Source: Hevea brasiliensis (lineage: Eukaryota > Streptophyta > Magnoliopsida > Malpighiales > Euphorbiaceae). From it: DNA of 64,000 nucleotides. Position numbers and translations under genes: made by a program. This document shows positions 11,158-23,973 of the stretch, in pieces. Below the pieces are notes generated by a model. The model was not told the origin of the DNA and did no database searches. It saw only the letters and a list, made by a program, of their open reading frames with translations. Each line of letters begins with the position of its first letter. The stretch's first letter is position 1. The stretch covers positions 63,612,691-63,676,690 of the forward strand of contig NC_079493.1 in NCBI RefSeq assembly GCF_030052815.1, read 5' to 3'.

Positions 11158-12792
11158 AGGACTATGATTGTGTAATTGACTACCATCCTGGGAAGGCAAA
11201 TGTAGTTGCTGATGCTTTGAGCAGAAAATCCATCACAGCTTTGAGATCATTGAATGCCCGTCTATCTTTGGTTCGAGATGGAGTTATTTTGGCTGAGTTG
11301 CAAGTGAGGCCAAACCTGCAACAGCAGATTTTAGATGGGCAAAAGGTAGATGAGAAGCTAATGGCTATTATGAGCAAAATCTCAGAGGGAAAAGCAACTG
11401 ACTATGGGGTGAAAGCAGATGGGTGTCTGTACTACAAAGGAAGACTATGTGTACCAGATGATGGGGAATTGAAGGCCAGTATCCTAAAAGAGGCACACAC
11501 TAGTGTATATGCTATGCACCCAGGAAGCACAAAGATGTACCATGATTTGAAGCTTCAGTATTGGTGGCCTGGTATGAAGAAAGACATAGCTGATTATGTG
11601 ACTAAATGCTTGACATGTCAGCAAGTCAAGGCAGAACATCAAGTTCCATCGGGTTTGCTACAGCCTATACGCATACCTGAATGGAAATGGGATCGGATCA
11701 CCATGGATTTTGTAAGTGGTCTACCTCTCACCCAGAAGAAACATGATGCAGTATGGGTGATAGTAGATAGTTTGACGAATCGACACACTTTGTCGATTAG
11801 GGTGACTACTCACTGGAGAAGTTAGCAGAATTGTATATCAGTGAGATAGTTAGACTGCATGGAATTCCACTTTCCATCATATCTGATCAAGACCCAAGGT
11901 TTACATCGAGATTTTGGAAGAAGTTGCATGAGTCCTTGGGTACACAACTCCACTTCAGCACAGCTTTTCATCCTCAGACGGATGGGCAATCAGAAAGAGT
12001 AATCCAGGTAAACAATTGAACCAATTGAATTAATACAACTATTGAATTAAAATGATAATAATAACATGAAATATATGTCAGGTCCTTGAGGATATGCTGA
12101 GGAGTTGTGTCATTGAGTTTGAGGGAAGTTGGGATAGATACCTCCCACCGGCAGAATTTGCATACAACAATAGCTACCAAGCTAGTATCCAAATGGCCCC
12201 ATATGAAGCACTGTATGGGAGGAAATGTAGAACTCCAGTGTGCTGGACTAAATTGGGCAAAGACAAACTGGTGGGGCCAAACCTGGTGAAACAGACTGAA
12301 GAGAAAGTGAAACTAATCAAAGCTAACCTGAAGATTGCCTCCGATAGACAGAAGTCTTATACCGACCTGAAGAGAAAAGAGATAGAGTATGCAGTTGGTG
12401 ATAAAGTGTTTCTCAAAGTCTCACCATGGAAGAAAATATTGAGGTTCGGAAGAAAAGGTAAGTTGAGCCCTAGGTTTATTGGCCCATATGAAGTCATTGA
12501 ACGTGTGGGGCCAGTAGCCTACAGGCTAGCTTTACCACCAGAGCTGGACAAGATCCACAATGTGTTCCATGTGTCCATGCACAGAAGATACCGCTCAGAT
12601 CCTTCACATGTCATCTCCAGGGAAGAAATTGAAATACAACCGGATTTGACATATGAAGAAGAACCTCTACGGATCCTGGCTCGGGAAGTAAAAGAGTTGA
12701 GAAATAAGCAGATTCCACTGGTGAAAGTGCTTTGGAGGCACCACAACACCGAGGAGGCAACTAGGGAAAGTGAAGAGACGATGAGGCAATAG
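11158..12792 (+). pseudogene. pol: element C integrase with chromodomain, interrupted by intron-like insert
   Basis: Integrase joins cDNA to the host chromosome. The zinc-binding HHCC domain is at about 11500-11630 ([20 protein letters not shown]). The catalytic triad is D at 11706 (TMDF), D at 11885 (ISDQD) and E at 11993 (GQSER), with 35 residues between the last two. A frameshifted patch at 11778-11798 breaks the first part of the core. A 74-nt insert follows at 12008-12081. The C-terminal domain (VGDKVFLKVSPWK, IHNVFHVSM) runs to about 12640, then the chromodomain (EEEPLRIL, LVKVLWRHH, EEAT). The chromodomain tryptophan expected after EEAT is arginine here. Confidence 0.88.
12008..12081 (+). 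other. 74-nt GT...AG intron-like insert in integrase
   Basis: Preceded by the codons for SERVIQ (ending at 12007, CAG) and followed by the codons for VLEDML starting at 12082. The insert starts GTAAAC, ends ATATGTCAG, is AT-rich, is not a multiple of 3 and contains an in-frame TGA after three codons. Removing it would restore the frame exactly at a codon boundary (phase 0). Homologous inserts of the same length are at 28251-28324 and 35054-35127. Splicing is inferred; only the sequence signals are seen. Confidence 0.72.
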
Positions 12793-12817
12793 TTCCCTCA
12801 ACTGTTTGCATCAGGTA

Positions 12818-12855
12818 AAATTTCGAGGACGAAATTTAAATTAGAGGGGAAGAGT
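12818..12855 (+). other. element C palindrome and polypurine tract
   Basis: AAATTTCG (12818-12825) and CGAAATTT (12830-12837) form an 8-bp inverted repeat with loop AGGA. The polypurine tract AGAGGGGAAGAGT (12843-12855) follows directly against the 3' LTR. The tract primes plus-strand DNA synthesis. Element D has the same pair of features. Confidence 0.88.
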
Positions 12856-15800
12856 TGTAACACCCTCCCGGTAGCAACTCCGTACATTCTACTGTTCCGG
12901 TGACCGGTGTCGGTCCGGATAGCTAGAATGTTCGGAAAAATATTTAAACTAAAGTGAGGAACCATAATTAACTCAAATATTAATAAGAAAAATTTAGAAA
13001 AAAATTTTAGAAATAAAATACAACCAAGTTAAATGAGCCGATGCCCAAGCGATGGGTAACCCAAAGGGAAGTTGCGGTTCTCGCAACTAAGAGCCCTAGA
13101 CCCGGGAAAAAATTCATAAAATAATTTTTGGGACTCTAGAGAAGGGTCATTGAGGTTCCTATGGCATTAGAATGGCAAGAAAATATTTAGAAAAATTTTT
13201 CAATCGGTAAAGACAATTTTGACCCGTTAAGCCAAACGGAGGGCATTTTGGTCATTTCGCCTTCAGAGGTGATTTTTAGCCGACTTGTCCAGTTGAGTAA
13301 ATAATTATTATAACATAAAATATGAATAAATATTGCTAAAAAATAAAATTGAAAATGAGTAGAGAAGTAAAGAATAGAAAATGAGATAAAAGGCTCATTT
13401 ATGACATATGATGATGTCATTTAAAAGCTTCCACCAATCAAATTTAAACAACTATTTAATTAATTAATAAAAAGAGATAAATAAGGCCAAAGGAATTAAA
13501 ATACCAGCTGCCTTCTTCTTCCCCAAAACCAGCTGAAATCCATGCCTAGCCCAAACCTCCATTAACATCTTCAAAAAGCTTCATTTCTCTCCTCCTTTCA
13601 CCATAATTCCTCCTATTCCTTTCACTAAAATTCACCCTTGCACCTTGCATAACCTTTTGGCAGCCAAGAAGAAGAAAGAAAGTGAAGTTAAGCTTGGGAA
13701 AATTCTGCCCTACAAGAGGTTAGTGCACATATATACTTAGAACTCTTTATTTCCATGTTAAAGACTTAAAAAGGAGTAGGAATTTGAAAGTCAAATGAAT
13801 GAAATTTATGTTTATTTTTACCATGAATTTCGGCAGCCCTAAGGAAGGAACATGATTGAGTGTCTTGACGGACTTGGAGTGAACTAGAGATCATATTTAA
13901 AGTATGTGAATATAAGGATAATGGATTAGTTAGTTAACTAAGGCAATATGGGTGAACTTTGAATTTGGGCTAGGGTTTGGGAGTGAAAATTTGACTTGGC
14001 TTATGAAATTATTAAAGAACATTCTAATGGTCAATTAGTGACCATTTGAGATAAGTTGACCATAATTTGGACTGAAATATAGCATGGCAAAGTGAAATGG
14101 TAGGCTGCCTAGGGACAGCAGCAAGGAGGCTGTGAATCCAGCCTGTTTGGACTGCCATATCTTTGGCTGTGTAGGTTCAATTGGTGTTTGGCCAATTGGA
14201 CATGAAACTAGACTTATAATGGCACAATTTTTCTGAAGAAACCATGCCTAAAAGGCCAAAGCAAGTGGACCAAAAGTTGGCCCCAATCCGGATACCCTGC
14301 AAGCAAATTCTGCAGAATGACCAAATGAACAGTAACTGTTCATTTGGCCATAACTCACTGTAGAATGGTCCATTTGACCTGAAATTTTTACAGCAACAAT
14401 ATAAGATATATACAAACAACTTTCATGAAGAAACCTACCCTAAATTATGACCAAAACCTATCCAACAAGGCACTCACAGTCACTGTTCATTGTACTGTAG
14501 ATTTGGTAAATTCTGCAGTTTTCCAATCCGGCCAGCTGTGGTTTTTTTACCATATCTGGAGCTACAAAACTCCAAATGGAGTGATTCAAAAAAAGAAATT
14601 CAACTAGACAAAATAAGGAATAACTTTCATGTTTACCATTTCCTCAAATTTCTACTGTAACAGTCCCTAATGGAACAGTAAACTTATGGTACAAAAACTG
14701 AAAATTCTGCCCCTTAGTGCTAAGTTTGGAAATGGATTTGGTGATTAATTCCAACAAGTTGTAAATGCAAAATGTGGTACATTGGGAGCGTTAAAACCAA
14801 TACACCTATTTTCTATCTAAAAGTCAACATTTTTGTTGACTAATGAAGTGAATAGTAACACCAAAACTTGAAATTCACAAATTGAAGAATTTTAAAGTAT
14901 CAAATGCCCTAGTATACCTAACAAGATTGGTTTGGATAGTTTGGCATGCCAATAGGGTTCAGTTTGCAGTACTGCACATGGCATTATGCCATTCTGTGAT
15001 TTTATGGCTTTTAGCCATTTTGATATTGTGTTGAGACTTGGCCTCGTGCCTAATATTATTCTGACTTGTTAGCTACATTATTTACCTGGAGATACATATG
15101 TGACCGATGGTGTGACGGCCCGAGGTACTTGATACCCAGTGCCAGTTTACCCGTTTATCCAGTCCAGTCGTCCAGTATAGGTTACTTGGGCAACCAAATG
15201 AATGAAAATGGACAAAGTTAAAGAAATAAATGAATATAACAAATACAAAACAAATAAGACACATACATTCAATACATATTTATTTTCTGCTATTTTCTTT
15301 TATTTTATTATTGCACCACTAAGCATCATGCTTAGCGCGTTGCTTTTGGCACGCATAGGTTCTGGAGATACTGATCGAGAGCCTAGTAGACCGCAGACTG
15401 GGTGAGTCCATCCTGCAGCCCTGCATAGTGTCCGTGTCACCTCACCCTCCACAGTGCATTGGTAGGACACTAGGCTTCATTTTGGTATTTTGTAATTGAT
15501 TTTTATTTTCCTTTGTGTAAATGAAACTTATGTAATGTATTTTGATTTTCATGTAAATAATGAGAATTGTGTTTGTGAATGGAAAAGTGAATGTTTATCT
15601 GTGATTTATACATGATTATCACATGAGACGAATGATTGAGAAATGAAATTGAAAAATGTTGAGATTTTGATATTGGAGTTTGGGATTGATTGAATATGAA
15701 TATTGGAAGTGTTTTTCATAGGTTCCGAAGAACTGTTTTCTCCATTTTTAGCCGGTACTCTGCCGGATTTTCTATAAAATCTTCGGGACCTCAATAAATT

Positions 15801-15949
15801 ATAATTTTGAAAAATGGCTCAAAGATATTATATTTCACAAGTTATATTCAAAAGTATGATAAAAGTTAATTAAGGTATAATAGAGTGTGCTGGTACACCG
15901 TGTAACATTGCTTACTCGGGTATACTGTACAGGGGTAAGGGGTGTCACA
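12856..15949 (+). repeat. element C 3' LTR
   Basis: 3094 bp with the same ends as the 5' LTR, followed by the target duplication ggata (15950-15954). It is nearly identical to 4930-8035 apart from scattered single changes. One patch differs strongly: 15155-15180 reads with CCAG repeats where 7241-7266 has CGAT-type sequence. Hairpin 1 is at 15319-15335 with a 3-nt loop. AATAAA is at 15793-15798. Confidence 0.93.
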
Positions 15950-17639
15950 GGATAATTCCTCTCATAGGCAATAACATTTCGATCTTGCATCAACACACAG
16001 CCTAACCCATTGTGAGAAGCATCGCTGTAAACTGTATATTCTTTACCCGGTGTAGGTAAAGTCAGGACTGGAGCCTCAGTCAAACACCTCTTCAATTCAT
16101 CAAAACTCTGTTGGCATTTGTCCGTCCACTGAAATTTCACATCTTTCCTAAGCAGCTTAGTCAATGGAGATGCTAACATGGAGAATCCCTTCACAAACCT
16201 ACTGTAGTATCCAGCTAACCCCAGAAAACTGCGAATCTCCATGATATTTCTGGGTGGCCTCCAATTAAGGATAGCTTCTATCTTGCTATGATCTATCTTA
16301 ATACCCTCTGCTGATACTATGTGCCCCAAAAAGGATATCTCCTTCAGTCAAAATTCACACTTCGACAATTTGGCATATAGCTATTTCTCCCTCAAAGTTT
16401 GCAGTACAATGTGCAGATGTCTATCATGCTCTTCTGCATTCCTCGAATAAACCAATATATCTTCTATAAGTACCACAAAAAATTTGTCGAGGTATAGTCT
16501 GAAGATAGTGTTCATCAGATCCATAAAAGCAGCCGGAGCATTAGTTAACTCGAATGGCATGACCAAGAACTCATAATGGCCATAGCGGGTTCTAAAAGCA
16601 GTTTTAGGAATACTCTACTCTTGTACTTTCAGCTGATAATAACCTGATCTTAGGTCAATTTTGGAGAACACAGCTGCACCCTTAACTGATCAAACAAGTC
16701 ATTAATGCGGGGCAATGGGTATCTGTTCTTTATTGTCACCTTATTCAACTGTTGATAGTCAATGCATAACCAGAGAGTGCCATCCTTCTTCTTTATAAAC
16801 AACACTGGCGCTCCCCAAGGTGACACACTAGGGTGGATAAAGCCCTTGTCAAGCAGCTCTTGCAACTACACTTTCAATTCTTTCAATTCTGCTGGAGCCA
16901 TTCTGTATGGCGTTATGGAGATTGGGTCCACACCAGGCATAACATCAATCTCAAACTGCACCTCTCTTTCTGGAGGTAATCCTGGCAATTCATCAGGAAA
17001 TACATCCAAAAAGTCACATACCGTAGGGATGTCCCTCAATGCTAGACTACCCACTTGGGTGTCTATCACATGTGCCAAGTACGCCTCACACCCCTTCCTA
17101 ATCATTTTTCTGGCCAGTGCAGCTGAAATGATGTTTGAAGGCATTAATTGCCTCTCCCCATGCATTACTACATCACCATAATGAGGGAGACCAAAAGTGA
17201 CTGTCTTAGTCAATCGTTGCATAATGCCTGGCTAACCAATCCATGCCCAAAATCACTTCATAATCTCTGAAGGGCATTTTAATCAAATTAGACAGAAAAG
17301 TGTGTCCTTGGATGACCAAAGGATAGTCCTTATAAAGTTTATTTACCCTAACCTCCTAGCCTAATGTACTAGTTACTAGCACATCATAGTCCATTGGTAC
17401 ACACTGAATAGCAGTAGAACACATCACACTAGCACTAACATACGAATGTGTGGAGTCAGGATCAAACAACACATATATATCTTGGTCAAGGATGGAGAAA
17501 ATACCAGCTACTACGTCTGATGTTTTAGCCTCCTCCCTTTGACACATGCTATACACTCTGACAGGTGCGCTACTGGGTACTGGCTGGTTAATAGTGCTTT
17601 GATTTCCAAGAGTGTTACCAGGACCCCTACCTCTGCCTC
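15950..17639 (-). pseudogene. pol: element G protease, RT and RNase H fragment
   Basis: Minus-strand pol of element G. Protease lies at about 17400-17500, where the active site reads LFDPDSTHSY (aspartate kept, following glycine lost). RT runs from about 17220 to 16330 with [46 protein letters not shown] and then [12 protein letters not shown]. The catalytic box reads LIEDIL instead of the usual FIDDIL, so the first catalytic aspartate is glutamate. RNase H ([14 protein letters not shown]) ends at ERNYP, where element C inserted. Multiple frameshifts and stops make this an old, inactive copy. Coding continues at 4896-4929 and 2112-2578. Confidence 0.88.
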
Positions 17640-18777
17640 TACCTCTACCAGCTAACTGTGACCCTCTAGGTGCAGAGACTTGGGCTGACCCTTCAGATGT
17701 AGTAGAAGGTCCAGATCGACGTGGACTAGTACAATCCTTAGCAAAATGTCTGCTCCCTCCACAGTTATAGCATGCACCTATGGCCTTGAAACACACCCTA
17801 CCGTGTGTTCTACCACAAGTTTCACACTGCCGGACTGATAAAGATCCTCGAGAAGCTTGTTGGGTCTACTGACTAGACTGGGTTGGTCTTTGGCCAAAGG
17901 ATTTGCCTCTGCCTGATTTGTGAGAGCTAGGTCCTCCAAACTGTTTTCTCTTCCCTGAACCACTTTCAGGTGCTTGACCAGTAGTCTTTTCAGTCTTCTC
18001 TTTCTCTTGTGTACCCTTCTTCACTCCCCCTTCTGATTCTATCATTTCCAATTCCAGGGCCTGTGAAATCAGCTCAGAAAAATTTTTGTGTCTGAATCCC
18101 ACAACTTGCATCCTCACATTCGGCCTTAACCCGGACTCAAACCTCTTACATCTGTCTCTGGGGGTGGAGACTAAGCTTCCAGCATAGTGGCTTAGCCTTG
18201 AAAAGTCCTGCTTATACTCTGCTATTGTTCTGTCCCCTTGCTTCATACTCAAGAATTCTTATAACTTCATATCCACATAAGCATTGGGAACCCACTTCTA
18301 TCGAAACTCCCTCAAAAAGTCTGACCAGGTTAACACAGGTGGCTCAACCAGACTGTGGGGGATGGTCTTCCACCATTCATATGCATCCCCTTGGAGAAGA
18401 GATACTGAATATTCAAATTTTAATTCTTCAGTACACTTCAGCTTTCTGAAATCCCGTTCCATTCTTTCCAACCACTGTTCTGCCTTTAGTGGATCCACAG
18501 TGACCTTAAACTCGATGGCTCCAAATTTCATCAATTTTTCATATTGCTGAGCCAAGGGCTGTGGTTGTGCTGTAGGTGCTTGCACTTGAGCTTGGGGTGG
18601 CACATTTCCGGCTATTTACTGGAAAAATGCAGCCATCTGTTGTGCAAACTGAGCAGGAAACTGCGGTGCTGGAGTAAGAGCTGGAGTGGCTGACCCACTC
18701 ACGTTCTGGAGTGCTGGGGCTTCCCCTTGAACCTCAGTCTCAACAGATTATTCCATGGAATGATCTCCTTCTTCCAT
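17640..18777 (-). pseudogene. gag: element G gag
   Basis: The likely start is the ATG whose complement is at 18775-18777 (MEEGDHSME), matching MEEGDRS at the start of gag in element D. A stop codon follows after nine residues. The capsid is at about 18300-18560 (KFGAIEF, GDAYEWW) and continues at 17866-18252 (GDRTIAEYKQDFSRLS) in a shifted frame. Two zinc knuckles lie at about 17735-17830: a C-E-T-C-G-R-T-H type knuckle, then CYNCGGSRHFAKDC. The region from about 17580 to 17700 is rich in glycine, arginine and proline. Not translatable as one protein. Confidence 0.86.
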
Positions 18778-18947
18778 TCCATTTCTCAAAAATTTCTACT
18801 TCCTGAGATCAAACACAAGGAGGTTGACCTCCGTTAGTGCATATTCATGATGTAAATATGTCATATGTATCAATTAAAGACACTTGAGCAGTTGTACTTA
18901 TCAAAAAATATTCACATGAATAGTCAAAATTTATTGCAAAACCATGC

Positions 18948-18965
18948 TCTGATACCACTAAAATA
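18948..18965 (-). other. element G primer-binding site
   Basis: The complement of TGGTATCAGAGC appears as GCTCTGATACCA just inside the LTR that starts at 18966. This places the 5' LTR of G on the right and confirms minus-strand orientation. Confidence 0.88.
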
Positions 18966-21900
18966 TGTCACACCTCACCCCTCTATAAGGCATGACATGA
19001 TCCCGTAGAATACCTAATGAACTACCAAACTTCACCTACCGATAATTCATTAAGTACACTACAAGGGATTTTTAAACCATTTTCTTACATTTTGGAAGTG
19101 GTGAGCATTTTGGTAGGAATTAAAATCATTTAATTGAAGTTTCAAAACTAGTTAAAACTTTTACCCATTTTAAATTTTTTCGCAAATTTTATAAATATTT
19201 TGGCAGAGTACCGTCTGTATTTTGAGAAAACAGTTCTTCAAAAACCTATAAAAACACTTCCAATAAAATTTTCCACAACTCCTAACCTCTAAATAATCTC
19301 AATTCAACATAACTCAAATCAAACCACTTCAAAATAATTCCATAATTTAATCCAAGTTTGTCATCTCAAAATATTTCATCATTTCATTCAACAAAGCTAA
19401 TTTACATTCACAAGTTTAATTTACAGATATAAAATACAAAAATTATATTATTACAATTTATTATACAACTGCTCAACTTTACATTGATACATAAAACATT
19501 ATAATATTTACATCAAATAATTACAAGGGTATAAATAACTATCCGTACAAAAGATCAACGGAAGCTTTTCCGATTCAGCAGCTCACTTTGTTGCTTTTTC
19601 CTTGCTCCTATCTGCGACAGCAAAATAAGCTATTGCTGAGTATAAAAATACTCAGTGGTGCACAATAAAAATTTGAAATACAGTACATAAAACATTCACT
19701 GATAAATCACAATTTAAATATTTCACAATTACATTTCACAAATTATCAAAACTCATTATAGCACAATTTTGGTCAAATAATTTAATAAACATCGTGTTGC
19801 CAATTCATACACAACTTAAGCCATGACACAAAATTTTCAATCAATGTCGTATTGTACACCACGACAAAGCAATATAAAACCCCACTAATCGAAATCAATG
19901 AGGGAGGTGGCTAGCTAGCTAATGAGTACTCATTCGATCTACAACCTCAATTGGTAAACCAGAGAGGGAGGAAAAATAATCGATCTCAACCCCATAAATG
20001 GGGGAATAATATGGTACTGTCATGCTAAGTGTGAATTCGAAATCAATTTAAAACAATTTATTCAAATATTGCATACAAATATCAAATCAATTTCCAAAGT
20101 TACATTTTCATTCACAAAGTGGCAACACAAAAGTTCTTAAACTCATAATGCGTACTAAATCAATTTTTCAAGGATAAAATGGTGAAATAGGGTTTATTGT
20201 GCACAAACTTGACGTGAGTCGCCTCTAGGCCTTGACTCAATCTCTCAGACTTTCCAAGTCTTTTTCAGCTGAAACACAAAATTTATAGTATCTCAGTATG
20301 TTTACTTCATAACAATTTCAATAACTAATTCTAATATGTTTAAACTTACATTCTTGCAAATTTCATGTTGAGGTTACTATTCATGGTACTATTTAAGTCA
20401 ATTTGTTGACTTTCTAAGGCTTAATAGGTATGGGAACTCCAACTTCACCCACATACCACATTTTAGTTGCCAAATTTGTTGGTTTTGGTCATTTTCTCAA
20501 AACTTAGGTATTTTAGGCAAAATTGCAAATTTTCAATTTTGGTGTCTTAGGTTGCACTATTCCATTGGTCATTTTGCCGTTAGAATTGGGCTAAGTTTTC
20601 TTTATAGAAATTGTTCCTTATTGTCTTAACTTTATTCTCCTTTTTGAATCACTCCATTTGGAGTTTTGTAGCTCAAGTTATAGCCATTTGAATCATGGCT
20701 GCCGGATTGGACTTAACCCAGATTTCTGGGCACCAAACTAGTTCTGGCAGTTTTAGGTCACCGAATTTGGGTGGCCAAATGACTTGGTTAAGGGCATAAT
20801 TTTGATTTGTATTCTTCATGAAAGTTTTAGGTCTATATCTCAGCTTTCCACTGGTAAACGTTCAGCTCATTTAGACCCGTCTAGCCCAAGTTATGGCTAA
20901 ATGAATAAATACTGTTCATTTAGTCATTTTTGCATAGGTCAGAACACTCACACCCGGATTTGGCCAATTTGTTCACTATGTTATGGTCACTTTTTGGGCA
21001 TGATTTCTAAATGAAAAATGTTCCATTTTGTGTCTATTTTCATTCTCAATTGGTCTCATACCAATTGGACTTGTAAATTTTTCGTTTTGGTCCTTGAATA
21101 ACATGACCATTTTCAATCCAAATTTAAACTCACTTCCAACACTTCCAACACATCTCAATTGGTCACAAATGACTATTTTCCATCTCAAAGAAGGTCAAAC
21201 ACACCATTTCATAATTTCTCACATTTTCGTCTTCCAAAACCCTAGGTGCCAAACCCTAATTTACACAATTGATTAATTCATACCCAATTTACTACACTAA
21301 CCACATGTTCAACCTTAATCAATGTCAAATTCATGTCTAAATTAAATTGAAGATATCAAAACTTCAACGTACCATGGCTGGCCGAAATTCATGTTCAGTC
21401 TTCTAACAATTATTTTCTTTTCCATTTTCCATAATTTCTAAGTTTATTCAACCATAATCATAGTAATTAAACTAGCAATTTAAAGTTTAGATTACTAACC
21501 TTTATGCTGAATTTTTTTTCACCTCTTCAACTTCTTCCTTTCTTCTTTTTTTTTTTATTGTCAATAGATGAATCAAGGTTCAAGGACAATATTTACTCAA
21601 GAAACCTTAGGGAAATTTTGGCTAGGTTAGAGTTTACGAAGCTTGAGTCAAGCTTCCATGGAGGTTTCAAGAAAGAAAATGAGAGAGTGACCAAGGGAGA
21701 GCTATGGCAATATGGATGAAGAAGACTCAAAAATGAATTTTGTTTTAATTTAATTCCCTTTTTTTTATCGGTCACTTAAGTAGATAATTATCCTACATTT
21801 TAAAATTTAAAATTAGATTTATTATGTCATGCATGATGATGTCATCACTTTTTCACTTTTTCTTTTTCTTTTTCTTTTTTTTATTTTTTTTTCCATTATT

Positions 21901-22401
21901 TCTTTAATTTAATTCCCAACTCCAAAATTTTCTTTTATCCTATTTTATTTGACAGTTAGGTTAGGAGTCAGCTCTCGGGGTCAATTAATCAAATTGCCCC
22001 TTGTCGGTTCAACCCAGTTTGCAAATAATTTAATATTTCTTCCGGATCCCTGACCTAATTATTTGACTGGCTTAACAATTCTTTTTCGTGATTTTCTCTT
22101 TTCCACTGTGTTCGTAATAGTCTTAAGGACCGCAGCGTCACATTTTACGGTTCGAAATTTGAGTTTAAATCTACTTCGCAATCCTTCCCGAGAAGGTCAC
22201 CCATCGCTGTGACTCTCGGCTCATTTAACTTCTTATGTTCTGTTTTTCTTATTTATATTTACTAATTGGCAATTTCTAATTATTTGTGTTCAGGGCTTAT
22301 CTAGTTATCTTAAGTGTGGTTCAAATCCTCTTAATTATCCGGACCGACATCGGTCACCGAAATAGTGAAATATACCAGGCTATGCAAATAGGAGTGTTAC
22401 A
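18966..22401 (-). repeat. element G 5' LTR
   Basis: 3436 bp from TGTCACACCTC at 18966 to GAGTGTTACA at 22401. It follows the primer site and is flanked outside by caatt (22402-22406). Its inner end resembles the D-type LTR end (bases around ATGATCCCGTAG), while its outer end matches fragment F at 60124. It carries a perfect 8-bp stem CTGAGTAT/ATACTCAG with loop AAAA at 19636-19655, next to a second stem at 19614-19636. A pyrimidine-rich low-complexity tract lies at about 21840-21900. Confidence 0.88.
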
Positions 22402-23973
22402 CAATTAAACCTAGAACCAATCAGAAGGTGACATGTGGCAAGGGTTTTAAGTGGTGACCTAGCTATATAAGTGTAAGGATGAAAGAATAAAAAACAACCA
22501 GCTGCTGCCTCCCTTTGTGCTGCCACCCTTGAGGCTGCCATTCTTTCTTCTTCTTCATCTCTCATCAATTCCAATAGATTAGCAAACAATCTCTTGAATT
22601 AAAAATACTAGAAATTGTTTCTAGTGTTCTGTTTACATCTCTAATCTCTCAAAAGGCAAAACTTGATTTTCTAATTCATAGAAAAAGCTTTAGAAGCTGT
22701 TTAAGGGCTGTCGTAGGTGATCTTGGTGTGGACAAGCTAGAGGGACAACATCTGGTATCCTAAAGACGCATCCCAAAGGTGCCAAATACATTGCAGTGCA
22801 TCAAGAGGTTAGTGCACTTGTTCTTGATCTAATCTAGGGTTCTAAACTTAATCTGATTAATTTTAAAATCTTAAATGGCAAATACAGATCCAAAAATATA
22901 TTAAAAGAGTTTTAATATATTATTTATCATTGAAATCAAATAGATAAAAATAAATCTTGCATGATGCATGGGACCCTAAGTGAAAATTTTTGAATTCAAT
23001 GATATAAACTTGTGTTTTTCATGCTTCCGCTCCTTCAAGAAAATCATGAACTGACAATATATGTCTAGTATGATTGTTCTATAGGCTATCTGCCTACTTA
23101 CTGGCCATTATGCCTAACTTTATTTATGGCTTTACAAGCCTGACAGCTAGCTTCGTAACTAACAGCTGGCCTCGTGCCTGACAGATGTATACAAAGTAGA
23201 CATATGGCTGTCTAACCCGTATACTCCTGTGTATCCAGCTTTTATAGTCTATTATAGGTTTCTTGGGCAATGATAATAATTAATTAAGACTGAATATGCA
23301 ATAAGTAAATAGAAAAGATCCCAATAGTTTGAATTATTTCCAAAGTGAAATGAAAATGTAAAATACCTAGAAATTATGAAAATTTCCATATATAGAATTA
23401 TTATTTTAATTGTTTAGTATTTGTTATTATAAATTATGCACCACTAATCGTTATACTTAGCACGTTGGTTTTCTATCACATAGGCATTGGAGACCAGCAG
23501 CTGCCACAACAGCCGCCACAACATTGTTCGGACAGAGCTCTGACCAGATCTGCCACCATCTAGAGTCACCTCACCAGTCTTTTGTATTTTGGTAGCGCCT
23601 ATGTTTAGACTAATATTTTGGTTCATTATGTCTAATCATGATGTAATTACTAGTTATGGTGTATTTCATTTTGGACTTGTAATTAAACTTTGAGATTGTA
23701 ATGAAACCTTGTAATTTATTATCTATGAATTTCTATATGAATGCAATAGATGATACTTCATTTTGAGATCTCATAAATAGTTATGAATTATATTATAAAA
23801 GAGAATATGATATGGAAATGTATGAAATGAATATGAACATGTTAACAGGTGATTAGTGAAACCTGCCAGATGCTAATAGAACAAGGAAGGCTCTGTCCGG
23901 GTCTCCACAGAAATAAGTTATAAAAAAAAAAAAAATTTCTACACATGGATTACTACTTTTAAATGATATTAAA
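22402..23973 (+). repeat. LTR fragment of family H
   Basis: Plus-strand LTR-like sequence broken on the left by element G and on the right by the LTR at 23974. It shows TATATAA at 22464-22470, the phrase GAGGTTAGTGCAC (about 22805-22817) also found in the C LTR, the GCACCAC motif at 23438-23444 followed by a 4-bp stem, and an A-rich run near 23925-23937. No coding domain is seen. Assignment as an LTR rests on these shared motifs only. Confidence 0.55.

Larger units (their letters stand above)
4930..15949 (+). mobile_element. element C: full-length Ty3/Gypsy (Tekay/Del-like) retrotransposon
   Basis: An 11,020-bp element with two LTRs (4930-8035 and 12856-15949), a primer site, gag-pol, a polypurine tract and a perfect 5-bp target duplication ggata at 4925-4929 and 15950-15954. 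It inserted into the RNase H coding region of element G in the opposite orientation. The two LTRs are very similar by eye, which implies a fairly recent insertion. Gag-pol has at least two in-frame stops and several 1-nt frameshifts, so as written it cannot make a full polyprotein. Some of these breaks coincide with the CAG/CTG rearrangement described under findings and may be sequence errors. Confidence 0.93.

Noticed and set aside
22402..23973. A host gene or promoter between elements G and E
   Set aside because: It has TATATAA, but it also has the GCACCAC hairpin and other LTR wording and no coding domain.
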